Shown here one piece after another: positions 51,983 to 61,179 of a DNA stretch of 64,000 nt (positions within the stretch are counted from its first letter, which is position 1; every line of letters begins with the position of its first letter). The translations under genes were made by a program, and so were the position numbers. The notes under the pieces are model-generated. The model saw only the letters and a list, made by a program, of their open reading frames with translations. It was not told the origin of the DNA and made no database searches. Source of the stretch: Roseiarcus sp963774195 (GTDB taxonomy: Bacteria; Pseudomonadota; Alphaproteobacteria; Rhizobiales; Beijerinckiaceae); assembly GCA_963774195.1 (NCBI GenBank), contig CAVZDY010000001.1:744001-808000 (forward strand), written 5' to 3'.

Positions 51983-54900
51983 ACAATCGCCTCTCCGAGC
52001 TGTTCATCCGGCGGCCTGTGGGGACGACGCTGCTGACCATCGGCATCGCGCTGGCGGGGCTGCTCGCCTTCGGGCGGCTCCCGGTTTCGCCGCTGCCGCA
52101 GGTCGATTTTCCCAACATATCGGTCCAGGCGACCATGCCGGGCGCCAACCCGGACAATATGGCGACTTCGGTCGCTGCGCCGCTGGAGCGCCACCTCGGC
52201 CAGATCGCTGACGTCAACGAAATGACGTCGACGAGTTCGCTCGGCTCGACCCGCATCCAGCTCCAGTTCGGACTCGATCGCGACATCGATGGCGCGGCGC
52301 GCGATGTCGAGGCGGCGATCAACGCGGCGCGCGCCGATCTGCCGACCAGCCTGCGCTCCAATCCGACCTATCACAAGGTCAATCCCGCCGACGCGCCGAT
52401 CATGGTGCTCGCGATGACCTCGACCACGCGCACGTCGGGGGAGATGTACGACATCGCCTCCAACGTGTTGCAGCAGCGGCTGTCGCAGCTCGACGGCGTC
52501 GGCGAGGTCGATGTCGCCGGCAGCGCGCTGCCGGCGGTGCGGATCGAGCTCAATCCGGGCGCGCTGTTTCGTTACGGCATCGGCCTCGAGGACGTGCGCG
52601 CCGCGCTCGCCGGGGCCAACGCCAACAGCCCGAAGGGCGCGATCGAGGACAACGATTTCCACTATCAGATCTACGCCAACGATCAGGCCAGCCACGCCGA
52701 TCAATATCGCGATCTCGTCATCGCCTACCGCAACGGCGCCGCTGTGCGGCTGCGGGACGTCGCCGAAGTCGTCGATTCGGTCGAGGACCTGCGCAACGCC
52801 GGCCTTTCCAACGGCAAGCCGACGGTCGGCATCGTCATCTCGCGCCAGCCCGGCGCCAACATCATCAAGACGGTCGACGCCGTCAAAGCCGAGTTGCCGC
52901 GCCTGATCGCCTCGCTGCCGGGCGACGTCGACCTCAATGTCGTGGTCGACCGATCGATCACCATTCGCGGCTCGCTCGCCGATACGGAAGGCACGCTGCT
53001 CACCGCTGTCGCTTTGGTGATCTTAGTCGTCTTCGTGTTCCTGCGGAACGTTCGCGCGGCGGCAATTCCGAGCGTCGCGGTGCCGGTGTCGATCCTCGGC
53101 TCTTTCGGGGTGATGTATCTGCTCGGCTACAGCCTCGACAATCTCTCGCTGATGGCGCTTACCATCTCGACCGGCTTCGTGGTCGACGACGCGATCGTCG
53201 TGCTGGAAAACATCACGCGCTACATCGAGGAGGGCAAGTCTCGCTTCGAAGCGGCGATTCTCGGCTCGCGCGAAGTCGGCTTCACCGTCATCTCGATCAG
53301 CCTGTCGCTGATCGCCGTCTTCCTGCCGTTGCTGCTGATGGGCAGCATCGTCGGCCGCCTGTTCCGCGAATTTGCGGTGACGCTTTCGGTCGCGGTGCTC
53401 ATTTCACTGCTGGTCTCGCTGACGACGACGCCGATGATGTGCTCGGTGATCCTGCCCAAGAGCGTGACGCAGGCGCATGGCGCCCTCTATCGCATCACCG
53501 AGCGCGGCTTCGACGCGATGCTGGCGTTCTATCGCGTGACGCTAGGGATGGCGTTGCGTCACCCGCGCATCGTCACGCTGGCGCTCTTCTCGATGATCGC
53601 GCTGAACGTCCAGCTCTTCCGGACGATGACCTACGATCTGTTCCCGGTGCAGGACACGGGGCTGCTGATCGGCTCGATCCAGGGCGATCAGAGCATTTCG
53701 TTCCAGGCGATGAAGCGTAAGCTCGCCCAGTTGCAGACGATCGTGCAGGACGATCCGGCGGTCAACACGGTGGTCGGCGTGACGGGCGGGCGCCAGACGA
53801 ATTCCGGCTTCGTCTACATCTCGCTCAAGCCCTATACCCAACGGAAAATCACCGCCGATCAGGTCGTCGCGCGGTTGCGCGGCAAGCTTTCGGCTGTCGC
53901 GGGCGCGCGCCTGTTTCTCGTCACGGTTTCGGATCTGAGAACCGGCGGGCGGCAGAGCAACTCCACCTACCAATATACGCTGCTCTCCGACGACACGGCG
54001 GGCCTCTACCGCTGGGCTCCGCGGCTGACCGAGGCGTTGCAGAAGAGCAACGTGCTCAAGGACGTCAATTCGGATCAGCAGCAGGCTGGGCTCGAAACCG
54101 ACCTCGTGATCGATCGGCCGACGGCGATGCGGCTCGGGCTGACGATCAGCGCGATCGACAACACGCTCTACGACGCCTTCGGGCAGCGCCAGGTGTCGAC
54201 CATCTACAACGCGCTCAACCAATATCACGTCGTCATGGAGGTCGAGCCGCGCTACTGGCAGGATCCCTCGACGTTGCGCGACATCTGGGTTTCGACCTCC
54301 GGCGCCAATCCGACCGGCTCGCAGCAGACCAACGCCGTCGCCGGCACATTCGTCGCGGCCGCGGCGACTTCGTCGTCCACCAGCACGGCGGCGGCGATCG
54401 CTGCCGATTCGGCTCGCAATCTCGCGACGAATTCGCTCGCCGCGAGCGGCCATTCCAGCGCTTCTTCAGGCGCCGCGGTGTCGACCTCGGTCGAGACCAT
54501 GGTTCCGCTCGCGGCGTTCACTCATTTCGGGCCGGGCCGCACGCCGCTCAGCGTCAATCACCAGGGCCAATTCGCCGCCGCGACGATCTCGTTCAACCTC
54601 GCGCCGGGGCGCGCCCTGAGCGAGGCGCGCGAGGAGATCGAGAAGGCGAGGCAGGAGATTGGCATGCCGGACACGGTTCGTGGCGGCTTCGCCGGCACCG
54701 CCGCGACGTTCCAGCAGAACCAGTCGTCGATGCCGCTGCTGTTCGTCGCCGCCCTCGTCGCCGTCTACGTCGTGCTCGGCATTCTCTATGAGAGCTACAT
54801 CCATCCGCTCACCATCCTCTCGACGTTGCCGTCGGCGAGCGTCGGCGCGCTGATCGCGCTGAAGATGTTCAACACGGACTTCACCATCATCGCGGCGATC

Positions 54901-55284
54901 GGCATCATTCTCTTGATCGGCATCGTGAAGAAGAACGCGATCATGATGATCGACTTCGCGTTGCACGCGCAGCGCCAAGGGCTGTCGCGAACCGACGCGA
55001 TCACGCAAGCGTGCCTGCTGCGTTTCCGTCCGATCATGATGACGACATGCGCGGCGTTGTTCGGCGCCTTGCCGCTCGCCTTCGGTACGGGAGAGGGATC
55101 AGAACTTCGTCATCCCCTGGGGATAACCATCGTCGGCGGCTTGCTCTTTAGCCAGGCCTTAACGCTCTATACGACCCCGATTATCTTCCTTTATCTCGAT
55201 CGCTTCGGGAACTGGCTGCGTCGCCTATGGGGTCGCCTCTATCTGCGGGAAAACCCCGCCCACACGGCGGGAGCCAATTCATGA
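51979..55284 (+). CDS. mdtC: RND transporter subunit (MdtC-like) with an extra loop
   Basis: A 1101-residue RND subunit starting at GTG 51979, which overlaps the mdtB stop. The start reads NNRLSELFIRRPVGTTLLTI and the proton-relay region is STGFVVDDAIVVLENITRYI. It is about 70 residues longer than usual because of an Ala/Ser/Thr-rich insertion at about residues 775-840 (near 54300-54500), just before the MVPLAAFTHFGPG and PLSVNHQGQFAAATISFNL stretch in the periplasmic domain. The rest follows the family. Confidence 0.92.
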   Translation: MNNRLSELFIRRPVGTTLLTIGIALAGLLAFGRLPVSPLPQVDFPNISVQATMPGANPDNMATSVAAPLERHLGQIADVNEMTSTSSLGSTRIQLQFGLDRDIDGAARDVEAAINAARADLPTSLRSNPTYHKVNPADAPIMVLAMTSTTRTSGEMYDIASNVLQQRLSQLDGVGEVDVAGSALPAVRIELNPGALFRYGIGLEDVRAALAGANANSPKGAIEDNDFHYQIYANDQASHADQYRDLVIAYRNGAAVRLRDVAEVVDSVEDLRNAGLSNGKPTVGIVISRQPGANIIKTVDAVKAELPRLIASLPGDVDLNVVVDRSITIRGSLADTEGTLLTAVALVILVVFVFLRNVRAAAIPSVAVPVSILGSFGVMYLLGYSLDNLSLMALTISTGFVVDDAIVVLENITRYIEEGKSRFEAAILGSREVGFTVISISLSLIAVFLPLLLMGSIVGRLFREFAVTLSVAVLISLLVSLTTTPMMCSVILPKSVTQAHGALYRITERGFDAMLAFYRVTLGMALRHPRIVTLALFSMIALNVQLFRTMTYDLFPVQDTGLLIGSIQGDQSISFQAMKRKLAQLQTIVQDDPAVNTVVGVTGGRQTNSGFVYISLKPYTQRKITADQVVARLRGKLSAVAGARLFLVTVSDLRTGGRQSNSTYQYTLLSDDTAGLYRWAPRLTEALQKSNVLKDVNSDQQQAGLETDLVIDRPTAMRLGLTISAIDNTLYDAFGQRQVSTIYNALNQYHVVMEVEPRYWQDPSTLRDIWVSTSGANPTGSQQTNAVAGTFVAAAATSSSTSTAAAIAADSARNLATNSLAASGHSSASSGAAVSTSVETMVPLAAFTHFGPGRTPLSVNHQGQFAAATISFNLAPGRALSEAREEIEKARQEIGMPDTVRGGFAGTAATFQQNQSSMPLLFVAALVAVYVVLGILYESYIHPLTILSTLPSASVGALIALKMFNTDFTIIAAIGIILLIGIVKKNAIMMIDFALHAQRQGLSRTDAITQACLLRFRPIMMTTCAALFGALPLAFGTGEGSELRHPLGITIVGGLLFSQALTLYTTPIIFLYLDRFGNWLRRLWGRLYLRENPAHTAGANS

Positions 55285-56693
55285 CATTCAGCCGAAAGGG
55301 CTTGTGGGCGGCGCTGGGGCTGGCGCTGCCAGCGGCAGGCTGCGCCGCCGTCGGACCGAACTACCTGCGTCCCGCCGCAATCGTTCCCGCGCAATACAAG
55401 GAGATCAAGGGCTGGAAGGCGGCGACGCCGCGCGACGACGTCGCCGGCACGGCGTGGTGGAAAGTCCTGCGCGATCGCCGGCTCGACACGCTGGAGGCGC
55501 AGGTCGCGATCTCCAACCAGAATATCAAGGCGGACGAGGCGAACTATCGCGAGGCGCTCGCGTTCATCGCGGAGGCGAAGGCGGGCCTTTATCCGGTTCT
55601 CAATTTCAATCCGTCGTTCACGCGCTCGGGCGCCGGCTCGACAGCTGCGAACAACCTCACCGCGGAGTTGAGCGGCAGTTGGATGCCCGACGTCTGGGGG
55701 CGCGTGCGGCGCGCCATCGAAGAGCAGGGCGCTGCGGCGCAGGTCGACGCCGCCGACCTTGCCTTCGCCACGCTTTCGGAGCAGTCGGCGCTCGCGCTCG
55801 CCTATGTGCAGGTGCTCGAATCCGACGCCGCCGACGAACTGTTCACGCGGACCGTCAAAGAATACCAGCACGCGTTGCAGATCACGCAAAACCAGTACAA
55901 TGCAGGCACGGCGGCGAAGTCCGACGTCATCACCGCCCAGGCGCTGGTGCTCGCCGCTCAGGCGCAGGAGATCTCTGTCGCCGTGACACGGGCGCAGAGT
56001 GAGCACGCGATTGCCCTGCTGATGGGACGCGCGCCGTCCGACCTGTCGATCCCGCGCAGCAAATTGCCCGACGGTGTTCCCTCGATTCCGGTGCATCTGC
56101 CTTCGACGCTGCTCGAGCGGCGGCCGGACATCGCCGCCGCCGAGCGCACGATGAAAGAGCAGAATGCGGCGATCGGCGTCGCGATCGCGGGTTACTATCC
56201 CGACATCACGCTCAGCGGCGCCTTCGGCTATTCGGGCGATCCATTCTCCAAAGCCCTGTCGGCCGCCAATCCGGTCTGGTCCTACGGCCTGTCGCTGGCG
56301 CAGCCGCTGTTCAACGGCGGCCTGACCGACGCTCAGGTCGAGGCGGCTCGCTCAGCCTACCAGTCGAGCGTCGCCACTTATCGGAACACGGTGCTGACCG
56401 GGTTCCAGCAGGTCGAGGACCAATTGGCCGCGGTGCCGATCCTGACGCGCGAGCTTCGCGTGCAGGACGAGGCGGTCATAGCCGCGCGCCAGGCGGTGCA
56501 GATCGCGCTCAACGAATACATGGCCGGCACCCAAAACTTCACGACCGTCGTCACCAACGAAGCGACGGCCCTCACCGACGAGGAAACGGCGCTGACGACG
56601 CGCGCGCAGCGCCTCGCCGACGTCATCACCTTGATCGTGGCGCTCGGCGGCGGCTGGACGAGCGCGGATCTGCCGAACCCGTCGGGGACGTAG
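55281..56693 (+). CDS. RND outer membrane factor lipoprotein (NodT/TolC family)
   Basis: A 470-residue outer-membrane channel. The signal ends at lipobox LPAAGC (Cys about 20), then AAVGPNYLRPA. Two OEP repeats are present: LDTLEAQVAISNQNIKADEA with LTAELSGSWMPDVWGRVRRA, then LPSTLLERRPDIAAAERTMK and SYGLSLAQPLFNGGLTDAQV. The family signatures DVWGRVRR and LLERRPDIAAAE are both intact. ATG 55281 overlaps the mdtC stop. Completes the pump operon. Confidence 0.93.
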   Translation: MTFSRKGLWAALGLALPAAGCAAVGPNYLRPAAIVPAQYKEIKGWKAATPRDDVAGTAWWKVLRDRRLDTLEAQVAISNQNIKADEANYREALAFIAEAKAGLYPVLNFNPSFTRSGAGSTAANNLTAELSGSWMPDVWGRVRRAIEEQGAAAQVDAADLAFATLSEQSALALAYVQVLESDAADELFTRTVKEYQHALQITQNQYNAGTAAKSDVITAQALVLAAQAQEISVAVTRAQSEHAIALLMGRAPSDLSIPRSKLPDGVPSIPVHLPSTLLERRPDIAAAERTMKEQNAAIGVAIAGYYPDITLSGAFGYSGDPFSKALSAANPVWSYGLSLAQPLFNGGLTDAQVEAARSAYQSSVATYRNTVLTGFQQVEDQLAAVPILTRELRVQDEAVIAARQAVQIALNEYMAGTQNFTTVVTNEATALTDEETALTTRAQRLADVITLIVALGGGWTSADLPNPSGT

Positions 56694-56743
56694 CGCGTCG
56701 AACGCGGGCGGCGCTCATGTGAAGCGCGCCTTGCGGCGCAACC

Positions 56744-57015
56744 CCTTCTCCCCTTGCGGGAGAAGGTGGCGGCGCGTCAGCGCCGTCGGATGAGGGGTCG
56801 CGCCGTCAGGCGCGGCTTCCGCCCGAGCGAGACGTTTTCGCTCTCGCCCCAAGCGCGCCTCGCGGCGCGACCCCTCATCCGGCCGGCTCCGCCGGCCACC
56901 TCCAGGGAACGCTTCGCGTTCCCTGACCCCCGCAAGGGGGGAAGGGGTTCCTTTACTTTCCAGGCTCGCAAAGTTGTCGGCTCAGCGCTCCCCCTTCTCC
57001 CCTTGCGGGAGAAGG
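56744..57015. repeat. Cluster of dispersed palindromic repeats
   Basis: The gap 56694-57064 has no gene. The stem CCTTCTCCC/GGGAGAAGG occurs at 56744-56766 and 56993-57015, each continuing with AAGGTGG and TGAGGGGTCGCGCC. Between them are partial inverted copies (GACCCCTCATCCGG at 56868-56881, and GGGAACGCTTCGCGTTCCC at 56907-56925). The set looks like a composite of at least three nested copies of one element, between convergent genes. Confidence 0.8.
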
Positions 57016-57064
57016 TGGTGGGCGCGTTAGCGCCGCCGAATGAGGGGTCGCGCCGGCCGCTCCG

Positions 57065-59062
57065 CTACTCGGTGAACGCGTAGCGCCGGGCGGCGATCCA
57101 GCCGGCGTGGGCGTCGGCGAGCGAGATCGCGCCGTGACTGGCCGCTCTGGCGGCCTGGATCGCGTCCACGAGCGCCGAGGGGCCGGCGGGATCCGGAAGA
57201 TCGGTCGTGCCGCTGGCAAGCGCCGAACGCATCGCCGTCGCCGCCGCGCCCCCCGCGAGCCGAACAGCAAGCATCAAAGCGACGGTCGGCCGCGGCGCGT
57301 CCGACAGGCGCGCCAGCCGATAGGCGTTGAGGAAGCGTTTGACGCCGCGCGGCGTCGTCGCGGCGAGCGGAGCGGTCGCGGTCAGCAGCGCCGCCTCGCT
57401 TTCCGCCAAAGGCTCGAGCAGACGCGACTGCGAAGCGTCGATCCGGGGTGGCGGACTGGCGATCGGTTTGGCGCCGATCAGGCTCGCCGCGAAGCCTCCG
57501 CTGTCGCCGACGCCCAGCGTGCGAGCGTCGAGGATCACTTGAAAAAGCTTCTCGAAGCGCTGGCGCGCCGGCTCTGCGCTGTCGGTCGTGCTCGCCAGGG
57601 ACGTGGGATCGCACGCAACCACAGCGGCGCAGCCGCGGCCGAGCATCGAATTGGCGGCCGCGACCAGCCGCAGGGCGTCGCCGGCCGCCAACCCGTCGAG
57701 ATTGTCGATGACGAACACGATGCGTTGGGGCGCGGGGACCGAAGCCGTCGCCATCAGCCGTCCGAGTTCAACGAAGAAGGAGCGCGCCGCGATCGTTGCG
57801 GCTTCTTCGCCGCGCGTGAAGGCGGGGCCGGGCGCGCGTGCGGCCGGCTTCGCGCCGCCAGCGCGCCTCGCCATGGCGGCGGCGTGCTGGGCGGCCGCCT
57901 CGGCTTCCGCCGTCAGCGCGGCGACGCGCTGGTTCAGCCGCGCCGCGCTGGCGTCGAGCTCGCGCCGGCGCTCGCGCAAGTCCAAATTGAGCAGCCGCGC
58001 CCCGCGGAACAGCAGCGCCGAAAACTGGAAGGCGCGCCAGATCGTCAGCAGCACCGCCAGCACGCCGAGCAGGGTCAGGACTTTGGCGGCGGTCGACAGC
58101 CACTCGCTGTGGGCGGCGAGCCAATCAGCGATCGGCGCGGCGAACGAGCCGAGACCTCGGATCGCAGCGAGGACCGGATCCCCGCCGAGCTGGCTGAGAG
58201 CGAACGCCAGGGCAAAGGCGATCACGGCGAGCGTCAGATTGCGCGTCTGCCCGCCGTAGGCCCAAAGCGAGCGCAGCGCGAGCGTCGCGCGCGTGGCGGC
58301 GCCGGCGGCGTCGAGGTCGCGCACGAGGTCGCGATAATTCGAGGTGGCGTCGCCGTCGGCGAGATCGAACCGCCGCAGACGGGCGTCGATCGTCGAGCGG
58401 TTCGAGCGGATGAAGGCGTCGATGCGCGAGCCGGGGGTGTCGTAGAGCAGCGCCTCGGTGAGCCGCGCCCGTTTCGCCTCGACTTCGTCGCGGGCCGTGC
58501 GTTGGCTATCGAGCCGCTTGACGATTTCATCGTGCCGTTCGGCCGCCGTGATCGCGGCGCGGTGCGGATCGACGCCGGCATGGGCCGCTTCGTCCGCCAG
58601 GGCGGCGTAGTTCAGCCCGTCGCGGCTGCGCTCGAGCGCGGCGAAAGCGGCGGCGGCGAGCGCGCTGGCCGGCTCCGGGCCGGTCGCCGCGGCGTCGATC
58701 GGGACGAGCAGGACACGGCTCAGGAAGGGCGTCGGCTGGGTTTTTCCCGCCGCTGCGGCGAGCGCCTCAACCGATTCGGCGAGACGGCGCAACGCAAAGC
58801 TCTTGCCGGAGCCGGAAGGGCCGACGACACCCGCAAGGAAGGGGGTTTCGGCTTCGCCGAGCGCCAGGAGTTCGGCGAGCGGCGCGATCGCCTCGCCGAT
58901 GTTCTGCAGGTCGGCGCGATCGCTTGTGTCGGCGTAGAAGATGGACTCGTGCGGAGCCGCTTGAGGGGCCGCCGATATGGCGGTCCGAGCCGGGTCGCCG
59001 TCGGGCGCTACGGGCGGCTCTCTGAAAACAGGCTCCACGCGATCGTCGGCCTTGTCTTCCAA
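57065..59062 (-). CDS. KAP-like P-loop NTPase with two membrane spans
   Basis: A 665-residue protein. Walker A is GPSGSGKS at residues 81-88. Two hydrophobic segments, about 283-302 (NLTLAVIAFALAFALSQLGG) and 325-350 (AAKVLTLLGVLAVLLTIW), separate it from Walker B-like IVFVIDNLDGL (near 460). A late GVKRFLNAYRLARL, the usual sensor-like arm, is near 605. This insertion of membrane spans between Walker A and B is typical of KAP NTPases. A coiled-coil-like stretch at 365-400 precedes Walker B. Function unknown. Confidence 0.72.
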   Translation of the reverse strand: MEDKADDRVEPVFREPPVAPDGDPARTAISAAPQAAPHESIFYADTSDRADLQNIGEAIAPLAELLALGEAETPFLAGVVGPSGSGKSFALRRLAESVEALAAAAGKTQPTPFLSRVLLVPIDAAATGPEPASALAAAAFAALERSRDGLNYAALADEAAHAGVDPHRAAITAAERHDEIVKRLDSQRTARDEVEAKRARLTEALLYDTPGSRIDAFIRSNRSTIDARLRRFDLADGDATSNYRDLVRDLDAAGAATRATLALRSLWAYGGQTRNLTLAVIAFALAFALSQLGGDPVLAAIRGLGSFAAPIADWLAAHSEWLSTAAKVLTLLGVLAVLLTIWRAFQFSALLFRGARLLNLDLRERRRELDASAARLNQRVAALTAEAEAAAQHAAAMARRAGGAKPAARAPGPAFTRGEEAATIAARSFFVELGRLMATASVPAPQRIVFVIDNLDGLAAGDALRLVAAANSMLGRGCAAVVACDPTSLASTTDSAEPARQRFEKLFQVILDARTLGVGDSGGFAASLIGAKPIASPPPRIDASQSRLLEPLAESEAALLTATAPLAATTPRGVKRFLNAYRLARLSDAPRPTVALMLAVRLAGGAAATAMRSALASGTTDLPDPAGPSALVDAIQAARAASHGAISLADAHAGWIAARRYAFTE

Positions 59063-59255
59063 TGGAGTCTCCGTCGGCTGTGCGGGAGGGATGACGACAA
59101 AGCCGCCGCCGCTGCCCCACTCGTATGGATCTGGCTGCGCCGACCTCGCTCGTCAAGCGCCAAATCCGCGGCTTGGTTGCGGCCGCGTCAGGGCGGCGAA
59201 GAAGGAGGACCCCAATTTCGCCGTGGGGCCTGGGTCCTGCTTGCGTACCAACGCT

Positions 59256-59631
59256 TCAGACCGTCGCCTTGCGGCTCGAAGCTGGGGAGCACAGCCGGCG
59301 AGCCTGGGCGGCGCCCGCCTGCTTGGGCAGCTTTTCCGCGATCCCGTACAGTCGCTCGCGACGGTCGATTTCGTCGAAGACGTCCGCCGGCCGGATGCCG
59401 CATTCGGCCCAGACGACGGCGAGATGGTAGAGCACGTCGGCACTCTCCAGGATCGCCGCCTCGCGGTTCATTTGAACCGCCTCGAGGCCGACCTCGATCG
59501 AACTCCTCGATCAGCTTCTTCACCATTTTCTGTACGCCGTGGCGGAACAGTTTGGCGGTGCGCGAAATCGCAGGGTCGAGCGCGCGCGCGTCCAGCACAG
59601 CGGCGTACAGGCGGTCGATCGAATCACTCAT
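59256..59631 (-). pseudogene. hisE: Phosphoribosyl-ATP pyrophosphatase with one frameshift
   Basis: Second step of histidine synthesis: hydrolysis of phosphoribosyl-ATP to phosphoribosyl-AMP. From ATG 59631 the protein begins DSIDRLYAAVLDARALDPAI and KLFRHGVQKMVKKLIEE. Here the frame breaks at the A pair 59501-59502 (TT on the coding strand). Dropping one base restores SIEVGLEAVQMNREAAILES and ADVLYHLAVVWAECGI, the HisE catalytic Glu and Asp region. The restored product has 124 residues, slightly longer than usual at its C-terminus. As an amino-acid pathway gene, its loss would cause auxotrophy unless another copy exists. Confidence 0.85.
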
Positions 59632-59687
59632 CCCGCGATGATAAACGGCAATTGCGAAGGATAGGCGAAGGCAAGAAGGCCTGCCGC

Positions 59688-60386
59688 TCACGCGGCGGCG
59701 ACGCCCTCGAACAGGCCGCGTCCGTCGACCCCGCCGACCAGCGGGTCGATAAGGTTCTCGGGATGCGGCATCAGGCCGAGAACGTTGAACTTGGAGCTGA
59801 AAATCCCGGCGATGTCGTTCATGGAGCCGTTCGGATTGGCGCCGCCGCCGATCGCGCCCGCGGCGTCGCAATAGCGGAAGGCGACGCGTCCGGCGCGCTC
59901 GATCTCCTCGAGCCCGGCGGCGTCGATCGTGTAATTGCCTTCGCCGTGGGCAATCGCGACCTTGACGACCTGGCCGGGCGCATAGCCGCGCGTGAAGGGC
60001 GTCGCGTTGGTCTCGACGCGCAGATGCTGCATCTTGCAGATGAAGCGCCGGCCGGCGTTGCGCATCAGCACGCCGGGCAGCAGCCCCGCCTCGCAGAGGA
60101 TTTGGAAGCCGTTGCAAATGCCGAGGACAAGCCGGCCGGCCTCGGCGTGGGCGCGCACGGCGTCCATGACATGCGCGCGCCCCGCGATGGCGCCGCAGCG
60201 AAGGTAGTCGCCATAGGAGAAGCCGCCGGGCAGCACGACGAGATCGGTTCCCTGCGGCAGCGCGCGGTCGTCGTGCCAGACGATCGTCGGCGCGACGCCG
60301 GTCGCCCGATGCAGCGCGCGCGCCGCATCGCCTTCACGATTGGAGCCAGGGAAGAGAACGACGGCGGCGCGGAGAGGCTTACTCAT
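59688..60386 (-). CDS. purQ: Phosphoribosylformylglycinamidine synthase subunit PurQ (glutaminase)
   Basis: Glutaminase subunit feeding ammonia to PurL in purine synthesis. The 232-residue protein has VVLFPGSNREGDAARAL, VVLPGGFSYGDYLRCGAIAG, the nucleophile Cys in VLGICNGFQILCEAGLLPG, and HPE in LGLMPHPENLIDP. ATG 60386 overlaps purS by eight bases. The normal partner purL is not in the window downstream; hisE comes next instead. Confidence 0.95.
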   Translation of the reverse strand: MSKPLRAAVVLFPGSNREGDAARALHRATGVAPTIVWHDDRALPQGTDLVVLPGGFSYGDYLRCGAIAGRAHVMDAVRAHAEAGRLVLGICNGFQILCEAGLLPGVLMRNAGRRFICKMQHLRVETNATPFTRGYAPGQVVKVAIAHGEGNYTIDAAGLEEIERAGRVAFRYCDAAGAIGGGANPNGSMNDIAGIFSSKFNVLGLMPHPENLIDPLVGGVDGRGLFEGVAAA

Positions 60387-60618
60387 AATCGACCGCATAA
60401 TCCTCGACGATCGTGTTGGCGAGCAGCTTCTCACAGGCCTCGACGAGCTTGCGGTTGGCGGTCTCGCGGTCGGCGGCGTCGATGTCGATGTCGAACACCT
60501 TGCCCTGGCGAACGCTCGCGACGCCCGCGACGCCGAGGGACTTCAACGCCCCTTCGATGGCTTTGCCTTGCGGGTCGAGAACGCCTTGCTTCAAGGTGAC
60601 GGTTACGCGCGCTTTCAT
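60379..60618 (-). CDS. purS: Phosphoribosylformylglycinamidine synthase subunit PurS
   Basis: Small bridging subunit of the three-part FGAM synthase, 79 residues. The pattern KARVTVTLKQGVLDPQGKAI, then SLGVAGVASVRQGKVFDIDI and CEKLLANTIVEDYAVDYE, is complete. Its end overlaps the purQ start, showing translational coupling. Confidence 0.95.
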   Translation of the reverse strand: MKARVTVTLKQGVLDPQGKAIEGALKSLGVAGVASVRQGKVFDIDIDAADRETANRKLVEACEKLLANTIVEDYAVDYE

Positions 60619-60645
60619 CTCAGACCTTACGACAGATAGGTTCGC

Positions 60646-61111
60646 TCAAGCCGCATGGGAAGTCGGCGTCAGCGTCAGCAGGGAATAGATCGCCGAAGGG
60701 TCGCGTGTCGAGCGCAGTTGCGTCGCGAGATTCGGATCGCGCAGCACCCGCGCGATCATCGCGAGCGCCTTGAGGTGGTCAGCGCCGGCGCTTTCCGGCG
60801 CGACGAGGAGGAAAATGAGGTCGACCGGCAGGCCGTCGAGCGCTTCGAAGTCGATGGGGCGCTCGAGCCGCGCGAAGATGCCAAAGATGCGGCCGCACCG
60901 CGAAAGCTTGCCGTGCGGGATGGCGATGCCGTCGCCGACGCCGGTCGAGCCGAGCCGTTCGCGCTGCAGGATCGAGTTCGAAGATTTCGCGCGCGGGCAG
61001 GCCGGAGACTTCCGCCCCCCGATCGCTCATCTCCTGCAAAGCCTGCTTCTTGCCGTTGACGCGCAGCGCCGCGAAGATCGCATCGGGCGTCAGGAGGTCG
61101 CTTAGTGGCAT
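60646..61111 (-). pseudogene. ptsN: PTS IIA-like nitrogen regulatory protein, one frameshift
   Basis: EIIA(Ntr) of the nitrogen phosphotransferase system. From ATG 61111: SDLLTPDAIFAALRVNGKKQ, then GLPAREIF. The frame breaks near 60979; skipping one base gives NSILQRERLGSTGVGDGIAI and PHGKL with His66 as the phospho-accepting residue, then DLIFLLVAPESAGADHLKAL, ending at TGA 60646-60648. The restored protein is exactly 154 residues, the common PtsN length. It stands after hpf and rpoN, the classic order, which supports the assignment. Confidence 0.88.
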
Positions 61112-61179
61112 AGTAAACTCGAGAATAAGGGTCCAGGGCCGAGTTGCCGGGCGACTTGAAGGGCGCGCCCGTTCGCCGC

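Noticed and set aside
57107..59641. 844-residue plus-strand frame over the KAP gene and hisE
   Set aside because: Arg/Gly/Ala-rich shadow; the minus strand has recognisable Walker motifs and HisE.
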